From: Manduca sexta
Lineage: Eukaryota; Arthropoda; Insecta; Lepidoptera; Sphingidae
Length of the DNA stretch: 64,000 bases
Direction of reading: 5' to 3'
NCBI RefSeq assembly: GCF_014839805.1
Contig: NC_051115.1
Coordinates: 1,176,600-1,240,599, forward strand
Positions 22,601-33,600 of the stretch are shown here, one piece after another (position 1 is the stretch's first letter; each line of letters starts with the position of its first letter). Below the pieces are notes generated by a model. It worked only from the letters and a program-made list of their open reading frames with translations. It was not told the DNA's origin and did not search any database. The position numbers were made by a program, and so were the translations under genes.

Positions 22601-22805
22601 TATTTATTATATTTAAATTTATTTTTTCTCACAGGACAAAAAAGGCCTCCGCGAGCATGAATTCATCCACACAGGCGAGCGCCCTCTATCGTGCGAGATT
22701 TGCGGCTGTACGTTCCGACAGAGCGCCTCTCTATACACTCACAGGAAGAGGGTACACAAAATATACCCGCAAAGGAAGAGCGTAGAGTTAGTTGAGCCGA
22801 GTTGA
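13648..22805 (+). CDS. Gene B: ZAD and C2H2 zinc-finger protein, complete
   Basis: Eleven exons: 13648-13803, 14399-14536, 15017-15212, 16146-16393, 16841-17023, 17447-17562, 18365-18475, 19620-19823, 20777-20888, 22220-22327 and 22635-22805 (TGA). They sum to 1743 nt, a 580-residue protein. Exons 1-2 encode a ZAD-like domain with Cys pairs C17-x2-C20 and C65-x2-C68; ZADs are known as zinc-dependent dimerisation domains of insect zinc-finger proteins. An acidic linker (exon 3, Asp-rich [10 protein letters not shown]) and a Lys-rich stretch (exon 4) follow, then eleven C2H2 fingers; the last two are joined by a classic HTGERP linker. All introns use GT-AG. The start is the first ATG in frame with the ZAD. 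The least certain boundary is exon 6: its acceptor (17441 or 17447) lacks a good pyrimidine tract and lies just after a repeat. Exons 5 and 6 (183 and 116 nt) replace the 89/141-nt pair of its relatives. Probably a nuclear DNA-binding regulator; target unknown. Confidence 0.88.
14049..14313. mobile_element. MITE with long inverted repeats, copy 1
   Basis: TTATTCATAGACGTTATTTA near the left end is mirrored at the right end near 14290-14310. A second copy with the same ends lies at 38383-38624. Both are about 240-265 bp and sit in introns (genes B and D). Confidence 0.75.
14855..14948 (-). repeat. tRNA-like head of SINE family 2, fragment
   Basis: Reversed, it reads as a degenerate tRNA-like head beginning with the box A-like TGGCGTAGTTGTAATGCG. 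The body of the SINE is absent here. Another head-only copy is at 37700-37785. Confidence 0.5.
15350..15470 (-). repeat. Family X repeat, fragment
   Basis: Minus-orientation 3' part of the repeat described at 11535-11970, in intron 3 of gene B. Confidence 0.55.
15640..16025. repeat. Unclassified interspersed repeat shared with 39140-39650
   Basis: About 270 bp here (CAAAATCCACGCAA, TTTGGTGGAAAGG, TGCGTGAGTGAGAAAAGGAC) is clearly homologous to 39180-39360. The right part (TTACATATAAAATAATAAAC) resumes at 39605 after a nested MITE in the second copy. Confidence 0.65.
16407..16755. mobile_element. MITE-like repeat with G-runs and short inverted ends
   Basis: The ends read GTCGCCA and TGGCGAC. 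Homologous sequence is at 51963-52283, including TTTCGACGTACGGGAATGA. Two long G homopolymers (16431-16445 and about 16697-16710) lie near its ends. It is in intron 4 of gene B. Confidence 0.55.
17068..17411. repeat. Helitron-like or LINE-tail fragment with a (GAT)n microsatellite
   Basis: CATCCTACTAATATT, the GGCTCCGCCCGCGTG segment and CCATACCAAATTTCATAAA are typical of short lepidopteran repeats with Helitron-like ends. A GAT triplet run lies at about 17389-17409, just before the uncertain acceptor of gene B exon 6. Confidence 0.45.
18507..19123. mobile_element. hAT-like element with a nested SINE
   Basis: CAGGGCCGTAGCTAG at the left end is mirrored by CTAGCTACGGCCCTG at the right. CAGGG-type ends suggest hAT, and GCTTGT occurs on both sides as a possible target duplication. 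A family 2 SINE (18773-19022) is inserted within it. Confidence 0.6.
18773..19022 (-). mobile_element. SINE family 2, tRNA-headed
   Basis: Reversed, it begins CTGCCTCGGTGGCGTAGTTG, with box A-like GTGGCGTAGTTGT and box B-like GGGTTCGAATCCCGGG. The body has CATATCGGGCACAAATTCC in inverse. Related copies are at 33540-33790 and 38872-39122. Confidence 0.7.
19223..19570 (-). repeat. Helitron-like fragment, minus orientation
   Basis: It begins A then CTAGCTGACCCGACAGACG, the inverse of a CTAG|T type 3' end. It lies in intron 7 of gene B, and its right end is about 50 bp before exon 8. Confidence 0.4.
19942..20165 (+). repeat. Uninterrupted copy of the repeat that hosts the R1-clade insertion
   Basis: It runs from CTGTACCTGATGGTAAGTGG to TATAAAATATATCCTACCAG and shows what the locus at 1551/8085 looked like before insertion. 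Confidence 0.65.
20245..20360 (-). repeat. Retroelement 3'-end-like repeat, family G
   Basis: GTGCTTTATTCATCACGTAGGCAAAC-type sequence recurs at 20899-21080, 50120-50200, 61332-61440 and 63360-63480. It is probably the 3' tail of one retroelement family. Strand is inferred from A/T-run position. Confidence 0.4.
21235..21545. repeat. Family X copy joined to a SINE family 1 tail
   Basis: 21240-21415 is a minus-orientation family X repeat. 21417-21545 matches the 3' part of SINE family 1 in plus orientation (GTAGAGGAACC, AGCAGTGGGACAGTATATAA). Confidence 0.5.
21870..22205. repeat. Unclassified repeat shared in inverse with 46330-46640
   Basis: Matching blocks include the CCCAGCTATCCC/GAGATAGCTGGG stretch and the segment around ATGAGG(T/A)... 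ACACACTT. Its end lies within 20 bp of the acceptor of gene B exon 10 at 22219. Confidence 0.4.
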
Positions 22806-22893
22806 AAATAGCGCCATCTGTTATCGTGGAAATTAAATTTTGGTGTGGGATGACACATCGTGACATCTGTTGGGGAATGGATATTTTTTTAAA

Positions 22894-22899
22894 AATAAA
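22894..22899 (+). promoter_or_regulatory. Polyadenylation signal of gene B
   Basis: AATAAA 89 bp after the stop codon, followed by GTGTTTTAATAAAAACC. Confidence 0.6.
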
Positions 22900-23277
22900 A
22901 TATTTGGGAGAATGACTGTGTTTTAATAAAAACCTTGGTAGTAAATAGTAATTATGGAGGGTGGCGGCAAGGAGAATAATTTTATGTGGGGGAAAAATTG
23001 AAAAGGCTGGACCAGTTAGCAGCAGAAACATGAGATTAATTTAGCATTTATTAGCTGTGGTTGTGTGCAGTGTTTGAGCTTTTTGATTTGCTCGTGCTTA
23101 AGGCGGATTGCCAGAGTTATATCGTCCTCTGGGTCAGTAAAAACAGAACGCGACCTCCATGTCGCGCGGTCGAAAGGAATCAATTCACATCATTATGCCA
23201 CCATATTCTGTAACATTTTTCTTTTGGTCTGACACTTTCCATACACGAGATGGTTTACCTTGCCTCTACCCTGCATA

Positions 23278-24419
23278 TCTATACTATTATATAAAGCTGA
23301 AGAGTTTGTTTGTTTGTTTGTTTGTTTGTTTGTTTGTTTGTTTGTTTGAACGCGCTAATCTCAGGAACTACCGGTCCAAACCGAAAAATTCTTTTTACGC
23401 TATTGGATAGCCCTTTGTTCGTGGAGTGCTATAGGCTATATATCATCACGCTATACCCAATAGGAGCGGGGCAGTAATGGCTAATCTCAGGAACTACCGG
23501 TCCAAACTGAAAAATTCTTTTTGCGTTGGATAGCCCTTTGTTCGTGGAGTGCTATAGGCTATATATCATCACGCTATACCCAATAGGAGCGGGGCAGTAA
23601 TGGCTAATCTCAGGAACTACCGGTCCAAACGGAAAAAATCTTTTTGCGTTGGATAGCCCTTTGTTCGTGGATTGCTATAGGCTATATATCATCACGCTAT
23701 ACCCAATAGGAGCGGAGCAGTAATGGCTAATCTCAGGAACTACCGATTCGAACTGAAAACATATTTTTGTGTTGAATAGTCCTTTGTTTGTGGAGTGCTC
23801 AAAGTTATATATCATCACGCTATGACCAATAGGAGCGGAGCAGTAATGGCTAATCTTAGGAACTACCGGTTTCAACTCAAAAATTCGTTTTGTGTTGGAT
23901 AGCCCTTTATTTGTGGACCGCTATAAGCTATATATCATCACGCTATGACCAATAGGAGCGGAGCAGTAATGGCTAATCTCATGAACTACCGGTTTGAACT
24001 GAAAAAATCTTTTTGTGTTGGATAGCCCTTTGTTCGTGGAGTGCTATTGGCTATATATCATCACGCTATGACCAATAGGAGCGGAGCAGTAATGAAACAT
24101 GTTGCAAAAACGGGGAAAATTATGAGTTTTGAGAGCTTCCGTTGCCTGCACTGCGTAAACGGTTAAAGTTATGCAACAATGATGTCTGACGGGATTGTTT
24201 CACTTAAAAAGTTCTAAATAATATAACAAAGTCCCCCGCTGCATCTGTCTGTCACGTGTTAAACTCAAAAACTACCCAACGTATTAAGATGAAATTTGGT
24301 ATGGAGACAGTTTGAGACCCTGGGAAGAACATAGGCTCCCGGGAAACTACTATTTTTATAACGGAAAACTTTAGCTTGAAAAACTTTATAACGCGGGCGG
24401 AGCCGCGAGCAAAAGCTAG
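23278..24419 (+). mobile_element. Helitron-like non-autonomous element with internal tandem array
   Basis: The 5' end is A|TCTATACTATTATATAAAGC. The 3' end is GCTAG|T, preceded by a GC-rich hairpin-forming stretch (CGCGGGCGGAGCCGCG). Ends of TC...CTAG between A and T fit a Helitron. A (TTTG)n run lies at about 23306-23347, and six 123 bp repeats follow. It lies between genes B and C. Confidence 0.7.
23354..24093 (+). repeat. Six tandem repeats of about 123 bp
   Basis: Units start GCTAATCTCAGGAACTACCG at 23354, 23480, 23603, 23726, 23849 and 23972. Each contains GATAGCCCTTTGTTCGTGGA or a variant and a TATATATCATCACGCTAT block. Confidence 0.9.
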
Positions 24420-24456
24420 TTAGGAATAAAAGGATTTATTTCACAGTAAAGATTAA

Positions 24457-27244
24457 GAGCGTTTACGTGCCGCGCGTGAAGTCAACTATAGGTAATTCTT
24501 CGCAAAATTCACTCACACAGAGCCGTTGCGTAGCTGTGTGCGTAGAGTTAGCGCATCGGCTATCTTTATAGTCAGACCAACCAATTTTGATCTTTTCGCT
24601 TTAATTATCTAATTGGAATGTAACTTATGATTTATGAATTTATGATAAATGAAGAATTCTATTATTAAATATATAAGAATTCATCATGAAATAGTTTATA
24701 TGTATCATTTTGTAATTATAAAAAAATAAACATTTTTAACAAATTTTAACGGCAATTTTACAAATTGTTTTTTTCACTTTTTAAATGCAAATGCATTTGC
24801 ATTTAGAAAGTACCCTTTAGTAAAGTGGAGCTCATCATGAAGCCGAAAGATAGGCACCAGAACTCCGTAATCAGACAATAAATCAGGAAAATTACTGTGC
24901 TACGATGTTTATAATGGACCACATAATTACTCCATAGATCTGCAGTTTTTAATATTTAGCGTATTGAAAGTTTAAATTAAGTCATTAGAAATTACATATT
25001 GGAATTTATATTTTGAGTCAGAAGGTGTAATATGTAATGAGATGTCATTTTTAGGTGTATAACTAAAAAGTGAGAAATAAAAGACTTCTTTTTTCGGAAG
25101 TTGGTTATATTTTTGGATAGTTTTTTTAATAGGTATTGCTATATATCATATCAGAAACGATCACGATGGAGGAAAATGGCGTCAGATTTCTGTAACCACC
25201 CTCCCCTACCGACTACTGCAGTCGCCCACCTACTAACCACAGAGCGCGCTGGTGCTACCGTGGCCCGCACGATTCTAATAGTTGGCCGCCAATACAGCGG
25301 GTACCGCATACAACCGCGCACCCCGCGGGCGTAAAACGAGTTTTGAAATGTGCGTTTAGTCCATTGAAATGTTACAATTTAAGGACCGAATATTGCATTT
25401 CTTGGAGGACACAATTTTATTTTAGGGCCATGTGTGGGGGTCAATAGAAGCTTAACCTCAAGTTTGTGGGGTCGCCACCCTTGTCCTCCGGCCGCCATCT
25501 TGGAAAAAGGGGTGAAAACACTTTTTTCGCGATATCTCGGAAACTATACGTCTTACAAAATTTTTGTAAAGCCATAATTTGTAGCAAATTGTTTTGCCTG
25601 CAAATATGTTTTTTCTCCTTTATCCCCAAATGGTAACTCATACCTTTTCTACCTGCATAACATTCGATAAGTTAAATTTGGTAAGTTCTATGGCAAAAAA
25701 AGAGTTAGGAATAAATAAGTAAAGTTGTACGAATTTAACAAAAAAATTGTAATAATATATTTACAATAAAAAAATCAAAAATAAGTTAAACATTTTGTTT
25801 CGACTGGATTCTCATGAGCATTGACGAACCCGGTAAACTTTGGAGCGCTGTAACAGCGTTTTAAATGAATGAACTAAAAAAAAAGATCATTTACAAGTTA
25901 GTTTTAGGTAATTTTTTTTGTAAAATGTAAAAAAAAGTTATAGAGCAAAAAAGAAAACTTATAAACATTTTCTCACATTTTTGCTTATAACTTCTTTAAT
26001 TTTTAATTTAGGGCAAAAAGTTATATAAACATATTTGTAGGCAAAACAATTTGCTACAAATTATGACTTTACAAAATTTATGTAAGACGCATAGTTTCTG
26101 AGATATCGCAAAAAAGTGTTTTCACCCCTTTTCCATGATGGCGGCCAGGGGACAAGGGGGCGACCTCACAAACTTGAGATTAAGCTTCTATTGACCCCCG
26201 ACACATGTTCTAAAAATAAAATTGGGTCCTCTAAAAATACAAAGCTCATGTAACATTTCAATGGGCTAATTGTTTTTAGCTTAAGGTTCAATTTTTTCCT
26301 TCGAGTAACTATGCTCAAGTGTTTAATGAGTAAAAAAAAGCAACAACCATACTACAGACGCATGTTATAACATTAGTACATCAATCTTTTAGCTTTTGCT
26401 TTAGCCGAAGTTTCAGCGTTGTTACGTTTCCTTTTCTTGCCTAGAAATAGCTTTACTTCCCATTGTGTCTGAAACATAATAATATAATAATAATTTATAG
26501 TAACTACTAAAATTATTGTCAATCATTAAAGAAAAAATATTTTATTTACTAAAGTACTAAGATGTGGCAATCACTGTATACACGTGACTATTTTTCTACG
26601 CACAGCAAAGTCCAACTGGAGTCTCACCGGAGCGACGAGCGATACGTCCTCTTTCTAGAAAGCCTCAAGGCGGACTAATTTGAAACGATTTGCGCGTTGC
26701 GTTTTATAGTGGTATTTAAAATATTTATAGAAAAATAACAGAACTAATTTTGTAGAATTTTTAAATTGTATGTTTTTAAGGAGATGTTCTTCTATTATAG
26801 TAATCCAATATTATATTCAATTAAGTAAGATATAGTGATAAAAAAATCATTTAAATGACCAACATTTCTGAAATTTTCGAATTCTTTGAATTTTTATTTC
26901 TCATGAATTAAACATAAAAGATATTTTTTCTCTACTAACTTTTTCTTCAGGATCTTTTTAGTTAGATAAAAATAACATATTGTTATGTTCCTTAGTGGTT
27001 TAAGATATTTTGAGCTTCGAAATAGACGTTCGAAGCGCAAATTTGAAAACCTCTGTTCAGTAATCATTAAACAATTTACAAATACTCAATAAATCTAAAA
27101 ATGTTCTCTACTAACTTTTTAGACAACAAAATTTTCTATAATAATTACTAATTCATATGTTTTTAAAATAATGTTTTGATGGATATTATCTCCTTCGAAA
27201 AGTGCTGTTTTTGAGACATACGGCGCGCGGATGCGTAAACGCTC
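24457..27244. mobile_element. 2.8 kb TTAA-flanked element with inverted terminal repeats
   Basis: TTAA at 24453-24456 and 27245-27248 flanks ends GAGCGTTTACGTGCCGCGCG (left) and the inverse of GAGCGTTTACGCATCCGCGC (right), about 20 bp with few mismatches. TTAA duplication with such ends is the mark of piggyBac-type transposons. No transposase frame is visible. A 0.9 kb imperfect palindrome lies inside (25359-26268). Confidence 0.65.
25359..26268. repeat. Large imperfect palindrome, arms about 270 bp
   Basis: AGTCCATTGAAATGTTAC at 25359 pairs with its inverse near 26250. Inner pairs include AAGCTTAACCTCAAGTTTGT/ACAAACTTGAGATTAAGCTT and GTAGCAAATTGTTTTGCCT with its inverse. The central spacer is about 370 bp. 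Fold-back transposon-like. Confidence 0.8.
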
Positions 27245-27248
27245 TTAA

Positions 27249-27303
27249 GACGCGAAATGTGCCGTACGTGAGTCTAGCTAGTTGCAATCACATAGAATAG
27301 AAC
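27249..27303 (+). pseudogene. Decayed copy of part of gene C exon 1 (ZAD)
   Basis: CGCGAAATGTGCCGTACGTG, then a diverged continuation to about 27300, matches 27709-27760 in gene C exon 1 with a few substitutions (AGTCTAGCTAGTTGCAATCA against AATCTAGCAAGTTGCAAGCA). It directly abuts the right TTAA of the 24457-27244 element. It has no start codon and is too short to be functional. Confidence 0.75.
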
Positions 27304-27612
27304 ACTAAAACATTTAGGACCTAAAGTCAGAATAAAAGGACGGTGGTCTAGAGTCGTAAAATAATAATGATTTCTTATGTTTACGTGAATGTTAGATATT
27401 AAAATGTAACTATTTCTCGGATTTTACCGCGGTTTTAATATTTGAGTTTTCTCCCGACGTTTCGAAGAATTTGCATCCTTCGTGGTTATGAAAAATAATA
27501 CTTTGATGACACAAACAGTGCGTATAACGAAACGTACTTGTCAGTTGTCATTTGTCAAATATCCTGAGTTGAGTGGAATTTTTGTAAATATTATGATAAA
27601 TATTGCATAAAA

Positions 27613-30600
27613 ATGTCTTATTTTATCGAATTAAACTTACCAGCGTATAATGCCGACGCGGAAATACTCGGCTCGTTTCCGGAGGCCGTGTGTGTGTGCT
27701 GTTTGGCGCGAAATGTGCCGTACGTGAATCTAGCAAGTTGCAAGCACACAGAATATTTGGAATCATTCTTTAAATATAAGGTGAAAATGTATAAAACTTA
27801 TTAAATGGATAGATATATAGATATTCTATCTATATAAGTACATACACAGCCATTTATTTAATAATATATCGATTTTACATTAGAATTCTTAACCATTTTC
27901 TATGAACATTTTAGTAAAATTTTATTATACTTACATTATTTACCAATGAATAATTTTAGAAGGAATAAAATATAGATTGCGTCCCGATAATTAGGCACAT
28001 ATTTTTACATACATTATGCTGTACAGAGTAAAAATACGAACATCTGGTATTGTATTATATAGACACAAACATATTTCTTAAAATTTCAGGCAGAGTTTCC
28101 CAACACAGTGTGCTATGTATGCCATGAAATGCTCAGGAAAATAGATGCTTTCAAACAACAAGTTGAAGACAGCACTCTCATTTTGAACAAGGAGGTATAG
28201 TAATTTATGTATATCTTATTTTTTTCTATTTTTATTGGTAGTAATTTTACTGCCTTTATCAAAAAGTGCTTGATACATACTGTCCCACTGCTGGACATGA
28301 GCCTCCTCTACTACTGAGAGGCATTAGGCTTTACTCCACCACATTATCCTGGTGCAGATTAGTAAACATCTCACACCCTCAGAATTCCTATAAAGAAATT
28401 GTTCAGGTAGGCAGGTTACTGTGTTTTCCTTTAACATTCAAGCAAGTGATAATTTATGAAGAATACACACATAATTTTTTAGATAAGTCCGAGGTGTGTG
28501 CTCCTGAGACTCGTACCTGCAGACATCCATCTTGGCAGTCTGTTCCACACAACTACGCTATCGCCGCTTGCACAAGTAACTATAGTTTCAATATTTCAGG
28601 TACTAAACATGAAGAAACACAAATTACACAATCTACAATCATCACCAGTCAAAATCACAGTAGACATAATACCTGAAATAACCAATGACGTACTAAAGAA
28701 TGAGCTAACATTACCTCCAGAGGCAGATATCAAAGAGGAAACTGATACGTCAGACTTTGAAACTGAAATGCCCCTATCAATGATAAAGAAGCAGAAAGAG
28801 ATGAAGGACTTGGTGAAAAAGGAGGTACGTAGATTGGAGAGATAGATAGAATAATGAATATGCAAGGAATTAAACCTAGAGTGTCTAAGTCTTGACCGTT
28901 AATTCATGAATTATACTACTAAGGGCCTGTTCAAGTGTTACGTAACGCAATTTGGAGGGGAGGAGGTCTTGTAAAACGTTACGATGCGTTACAGGTGCGG
29001 GAGAGGAAGTTCGTACAACGCGTTATGTAACATTGGTTATTTTATTTGAAAGCAATAACAAAGGTATTTTAGTGACTTTCCGGTACTTTGTGTAACATAG
29101 TTGTGAATAATAATTATTATATGTATTATACATATACTTGCCCACTGCTGAGCACGGGCCTCCTCTACTACTGAGAGGGGTGGGGGGTTAGACCTTAGTC
29201 CACCACGCTGGCCTAGTGCGGATTGGTAGACTTCACACACGTTCGAAATTCCTATAGAGAACTTCTCAGATGTGCAGGTTTCCTCACGATGTTTTCCTTC
29301 ACCGTTAAAGCGAGCGATAAATTCACAAAGAATACACACATGATTTTTCAGAAAAGTCAGAGGTGTGTGCCCTTGGGATTTGAACCTGCGGACATTCGTC
29401 TCGGCAGTCCGTTCCACACCCAACTAGGCTATTGTCGCTATTTAGTCGTGAATATTAGTGTTACGTAACTTTTGGAGGCGGGGCGGGGGCGTACAGGAAA
29501 ACGTTACGGCGCGTTACATGGGTGCGTGGGGGGATCAAGAATCTTCAAAAATTGCATTACGTAATACTTGAACGGCCCCTAAGCATATTATGCATTATTT
29601 TACAGCTTACATTAATAATAAAGAACGAAAGATTAGATCCATCTCCATTCATGGACGGAAAATATGTTGGCAAATTGAAAATGCACTTATTAACTCGAGA
29701 AGAGCTGGAGAAGGAAAGAGAACTGTTAAGAACAGAAGAGAAGTATCAGAAACTGCCGTTTAAATGCGAAAGTTGCATTATAGGATTCAACAGAGAAATG
29801 TATTTGAAGAAACATTTGCGGCAAAGGCATAAAGCAGTGAGTTTACTTTTTCATATTGATATTTATCTTTATATAGCTCTATCTCTTTCATTCGCACGCA
29901 TAGTAATTCGCGATGACGTCACGTGCGCGTATTATGCCTCTTTTCTCCTGTCTTGACACATACCCCTTCTACCGAAATTTAAAATAACTTGTTGATTTTA
30001 ATTGGATTTTAATCATTCTTTCTGTGTTCGACTTTATATGAGGTATTTACCTCATATAAATTGGATTGGATAATCATAAAGAATAAAAATTTGTCAAATA
30101 TCTTATACGGCCGGCCGCTAATAATTAAAAAAAGAAATTATACATGGTGTTTTATTTTTGAGGTATCAATTTTATTTTCGGTTTTTGTTCGGGTCTTAGG
30201 CTGTTTTTGTATCATAAAAGTTTTTTTTTTAGGAAATAGGCAGTTTCACGTGCGATATTTGCAAATCAGTATTCAACACGGAAATATCGTTAAAGCCCCA
30301 TCATAGAAGACATTTCATTAGGTAAGTTTGTATTACTGATAAATATAATTACATAATTTGGAAATGAACGGATTTGTATTAAATTTTCACTCCGGCTAAA
30401 TACCATACTCCATAATATTATTTTATTTTTCAAATTCAAATCGCGCGGGTTTTTGAAAATGCTTTATCATAAAACCTCTGTAGTCGATAGTTCCCATTGT
30501 TGCAGAATTATTCAGTGACTTATATTTTTTGTGATTTATTTCTATGGAGGGAAGTGGACAATTAATGTTTCCAACTCCTCCATATCTTTCTATTTGATTA

Positions 30601-33600
30601 ATGTCGTTGCGGGATAATGACATATTAGTGTTCCCTGAGACTCGGCGAGCTTCACCGCTCGGTGTCATACAATGCCACGGCTGATCCTGGCTTACAGAAG
30701 TTGTAGTGGTGGGTGTGAGGACGGGAAAGACTCTAAAATATCAGTAAGATATAATTTATAATTTTTAGATACGATTGTAAAGTTTGCGGTAAAAGGTACA
30801 TAGACGAGCGTGCGATAGTCAGCCATTATAACGAGAAACACGGAAAAGATGGCGCCACCGTGCACAACAAGTTCAAATGTAAACTCGAGGAGTGCGGGTT
30901 CGAGACGCAGTGAGTTACTTTGTATTTATTAGATACTACGTTCAGTATTTAAGTATATATGTCAAGTAGATTTCCTCTAATGGTATATTTCCCACGTTTC
31001 GAAGTAAGGTAACCTAACTAAAATTATACCATTTGTGGGAAACGAATAAAAAAGATTTGGAAACAATATAGAAGGCAGTATGGGCGGTCGTCGGAAGTGA
31101 GAATCTCTGTTTCTATTCTATAATTTTGTCTTTTTCCTCATAGGGTTATGGAGCATTTGGAAGGTCATTTTTTAACTAAATGTGAAAATATATAATTTTT
31201 CAGTTAGGTCACTTATTTCTATAAAGTATAATCGACATCTACCGTCAAAACTACAACGGAAATATACCAATTAGAACAAAGTTTGACATATTACACTAGT
31301 TGGATGTGGAACGGACTGCCGAGACGAATATCCGCAGGTTCATATCCCAAGGGCACACACCTCTGACTTTCTAAAGTTATGTGTGTATTCTTTGTGAATT
31401 ATCGCTTGCTTTAACGGTGAAGGAAAACATCGTGAGGAAACCTGCATACCTGAGAAGTTCTCTAGAATTTCGAAGGTGTGTGAAGTCTGACCGTACTACA
31501 GCGTGGTGGAGTAAGGCCTAATCCCTCTCAGTAGTAAAGGAGGCCCGTGGAGTGGGAAAGTATATATTGTCGGTTGAAAGGCGAATTGACTCAAGCGACA
31601 TTTTTTTACAACACTATAATAATATAATAATATCAGCCCTGTATTATTTTTCGACACTATATTTCATACATATTTAAAATCAACACTTTTCTCTACGTAT
31701 ATTTAAACTAATAAATGTTTGAGAAAAAAAATGTCGCTTAAGACAATTATTCTTTTAACCGTCGATATAATGTATGCAGGGTCATTTTAACATTGCGTTA
31801 CTAAATGAAACCATATACTTATCACCTTGGAAATAACACATTACAATAAGTTACTTGAGCCGTAGATGTAAAGTAAAAAAGTGTAAGTTGCGAACAAAAT
31901 AAATATTAATAAAAAGTAATTTTAATTTTACGCGCCCTAATGCCACTACTGCTAAGAGAATTCGTCGCAGCGGTAACATCACACTTTCAGTCAGAAATAC
32001 ACTCACGCACACACCATATTCGCATTAAACTACAAAATTATCAAAAAATCAGAAAACTAAACCCACGATTATGATGAAAAAATATTCGTTATCAATTGAT
32101 CATTTTTGGCACAATGTCAGCAAAGGTGGAGACGAATGTGTGGTTGCATTTAGTAACGCAATGTCAAAATTACCCTGTCTAATACATGGCTGCGTGTTGT
32201 GTGTGTTTTTGTTGTTTTTTAATTCTTCATTCCGTATAATAGACTTATCTAATATGTAATAATTATCTTTCATTACAGTTCGTATAGAAGTTTCATGTAC
32301 CACAGGTCGAAACATGAAAGATATCCGTGCACTATGTGCGATAAAGTATATTCCAAATGGATACAACTACGATCTCATATTTAGTAAGTATTATTTTGTA
32401 TATTTGCACGACAATTTGGTCCCACTGCACCTGATGATGATTATTGGTTACCCCTCAGTCGACACAATCATGCCTGTTGGAACTGGATATACACAGGCTG
32501 TTCCCGGAACGCGGCACTTGCGTGGGCCACTAAGGCGGGCTTAATATCTTGTGTACGGTCGTTATACGGGCGGATAATTGGCCGGCATAATTATTTCGAC
32601 TGCCAAGGGATAATCATCTCTCGTCAGTCGACATTGTACTGTACCCTAATTCACTTACATAGTGGCGATAGCCTAGTTGGGTGTGGAACGGACTGCAAAA
32701 ACGAATGTCCGCAGGTTCAAATCCCAAGGGCACACACCTCTGACTTTTCTAAAAAAATATATGTGTATTCTTTGTGAATTATCGCTTGCTTTAACGGTGA
32801 AGGAAAACATCGTGAGGAAACCTGCACATCTGAGAAGTTCTCTATAGGAATTTCGAAGGAGTGTGAAGTCTACCAATCCGCACTACAGCGTGGTGGACTA
32901 AGGCCTAATCCCTCTCAGTAGTAGAGGAGGCCCTTGCTCAGCAGTGGGCAAGTATATAATACGGGGCTGATATTATTATTATTATTAATCCACTTACCAT
33001 CAGGTGCAGCAGGTCACTCCCATGCTCGTAAAAAATATGTAAAATAATTAAATATTTTTTCTACAAGCCATTTATATTTTTAGCGGCGTACACAGGAAAA
33101 AACAAACAACATTCCCCTGCAAGAAATGTGATAAAGTGTACAAACAGAGCTGCGGCCTCCGCATACACATGCAGTCCGTCCACAACACAACAGACAGGCT
33201 GCCCTACTGCGCTCCCTGTCGAATGCACTTTAGAACTAGTCATAACCTCAAACAGCATTTGAGACAGCATAGCAATCACATCACCGATGCTGATAAGAAG
33301 TAGGTACCGGTGTTTTGCATCACCCTGTATAAAATCAGACTGTAGAGTAGATGTAGGTGTCATGTGCGGTACGACGACTGCTCTAAGATCTCGGGTACTA
33401 ATCTCGGGTCTCGCAGTGATTTTGGGGTTCGCTCAGTATTGGTCCGAAGTGTCCAATTTGTGCCCGATATGACGATAGGCTCATCTCCTATCATATAGGA
33501 AGGATAGCTATTATAAACCACTAATTTAGTTGTCATCAAAACTGCCTCGATGGCGTAGTTGTAAGCGCGGTACGACAGGGCTCTGAGGCCCTGGGTTCAA

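Noticed and set aside
23354..24093. CRISPR-like array
   Set aside because: The 123 bp units are direct tandem repeats without unique spacers and lie inside a Helitron-like element of a eukaryotic genome.
32662..32730. tRNA gene candidates (here and at other SINE heads)
   Set aside because: Box A- and box B-like motifs are present, but the cloverleaf is not complete and each is continuous with a SINE body; they are SINE promoters, not tRNA genes.
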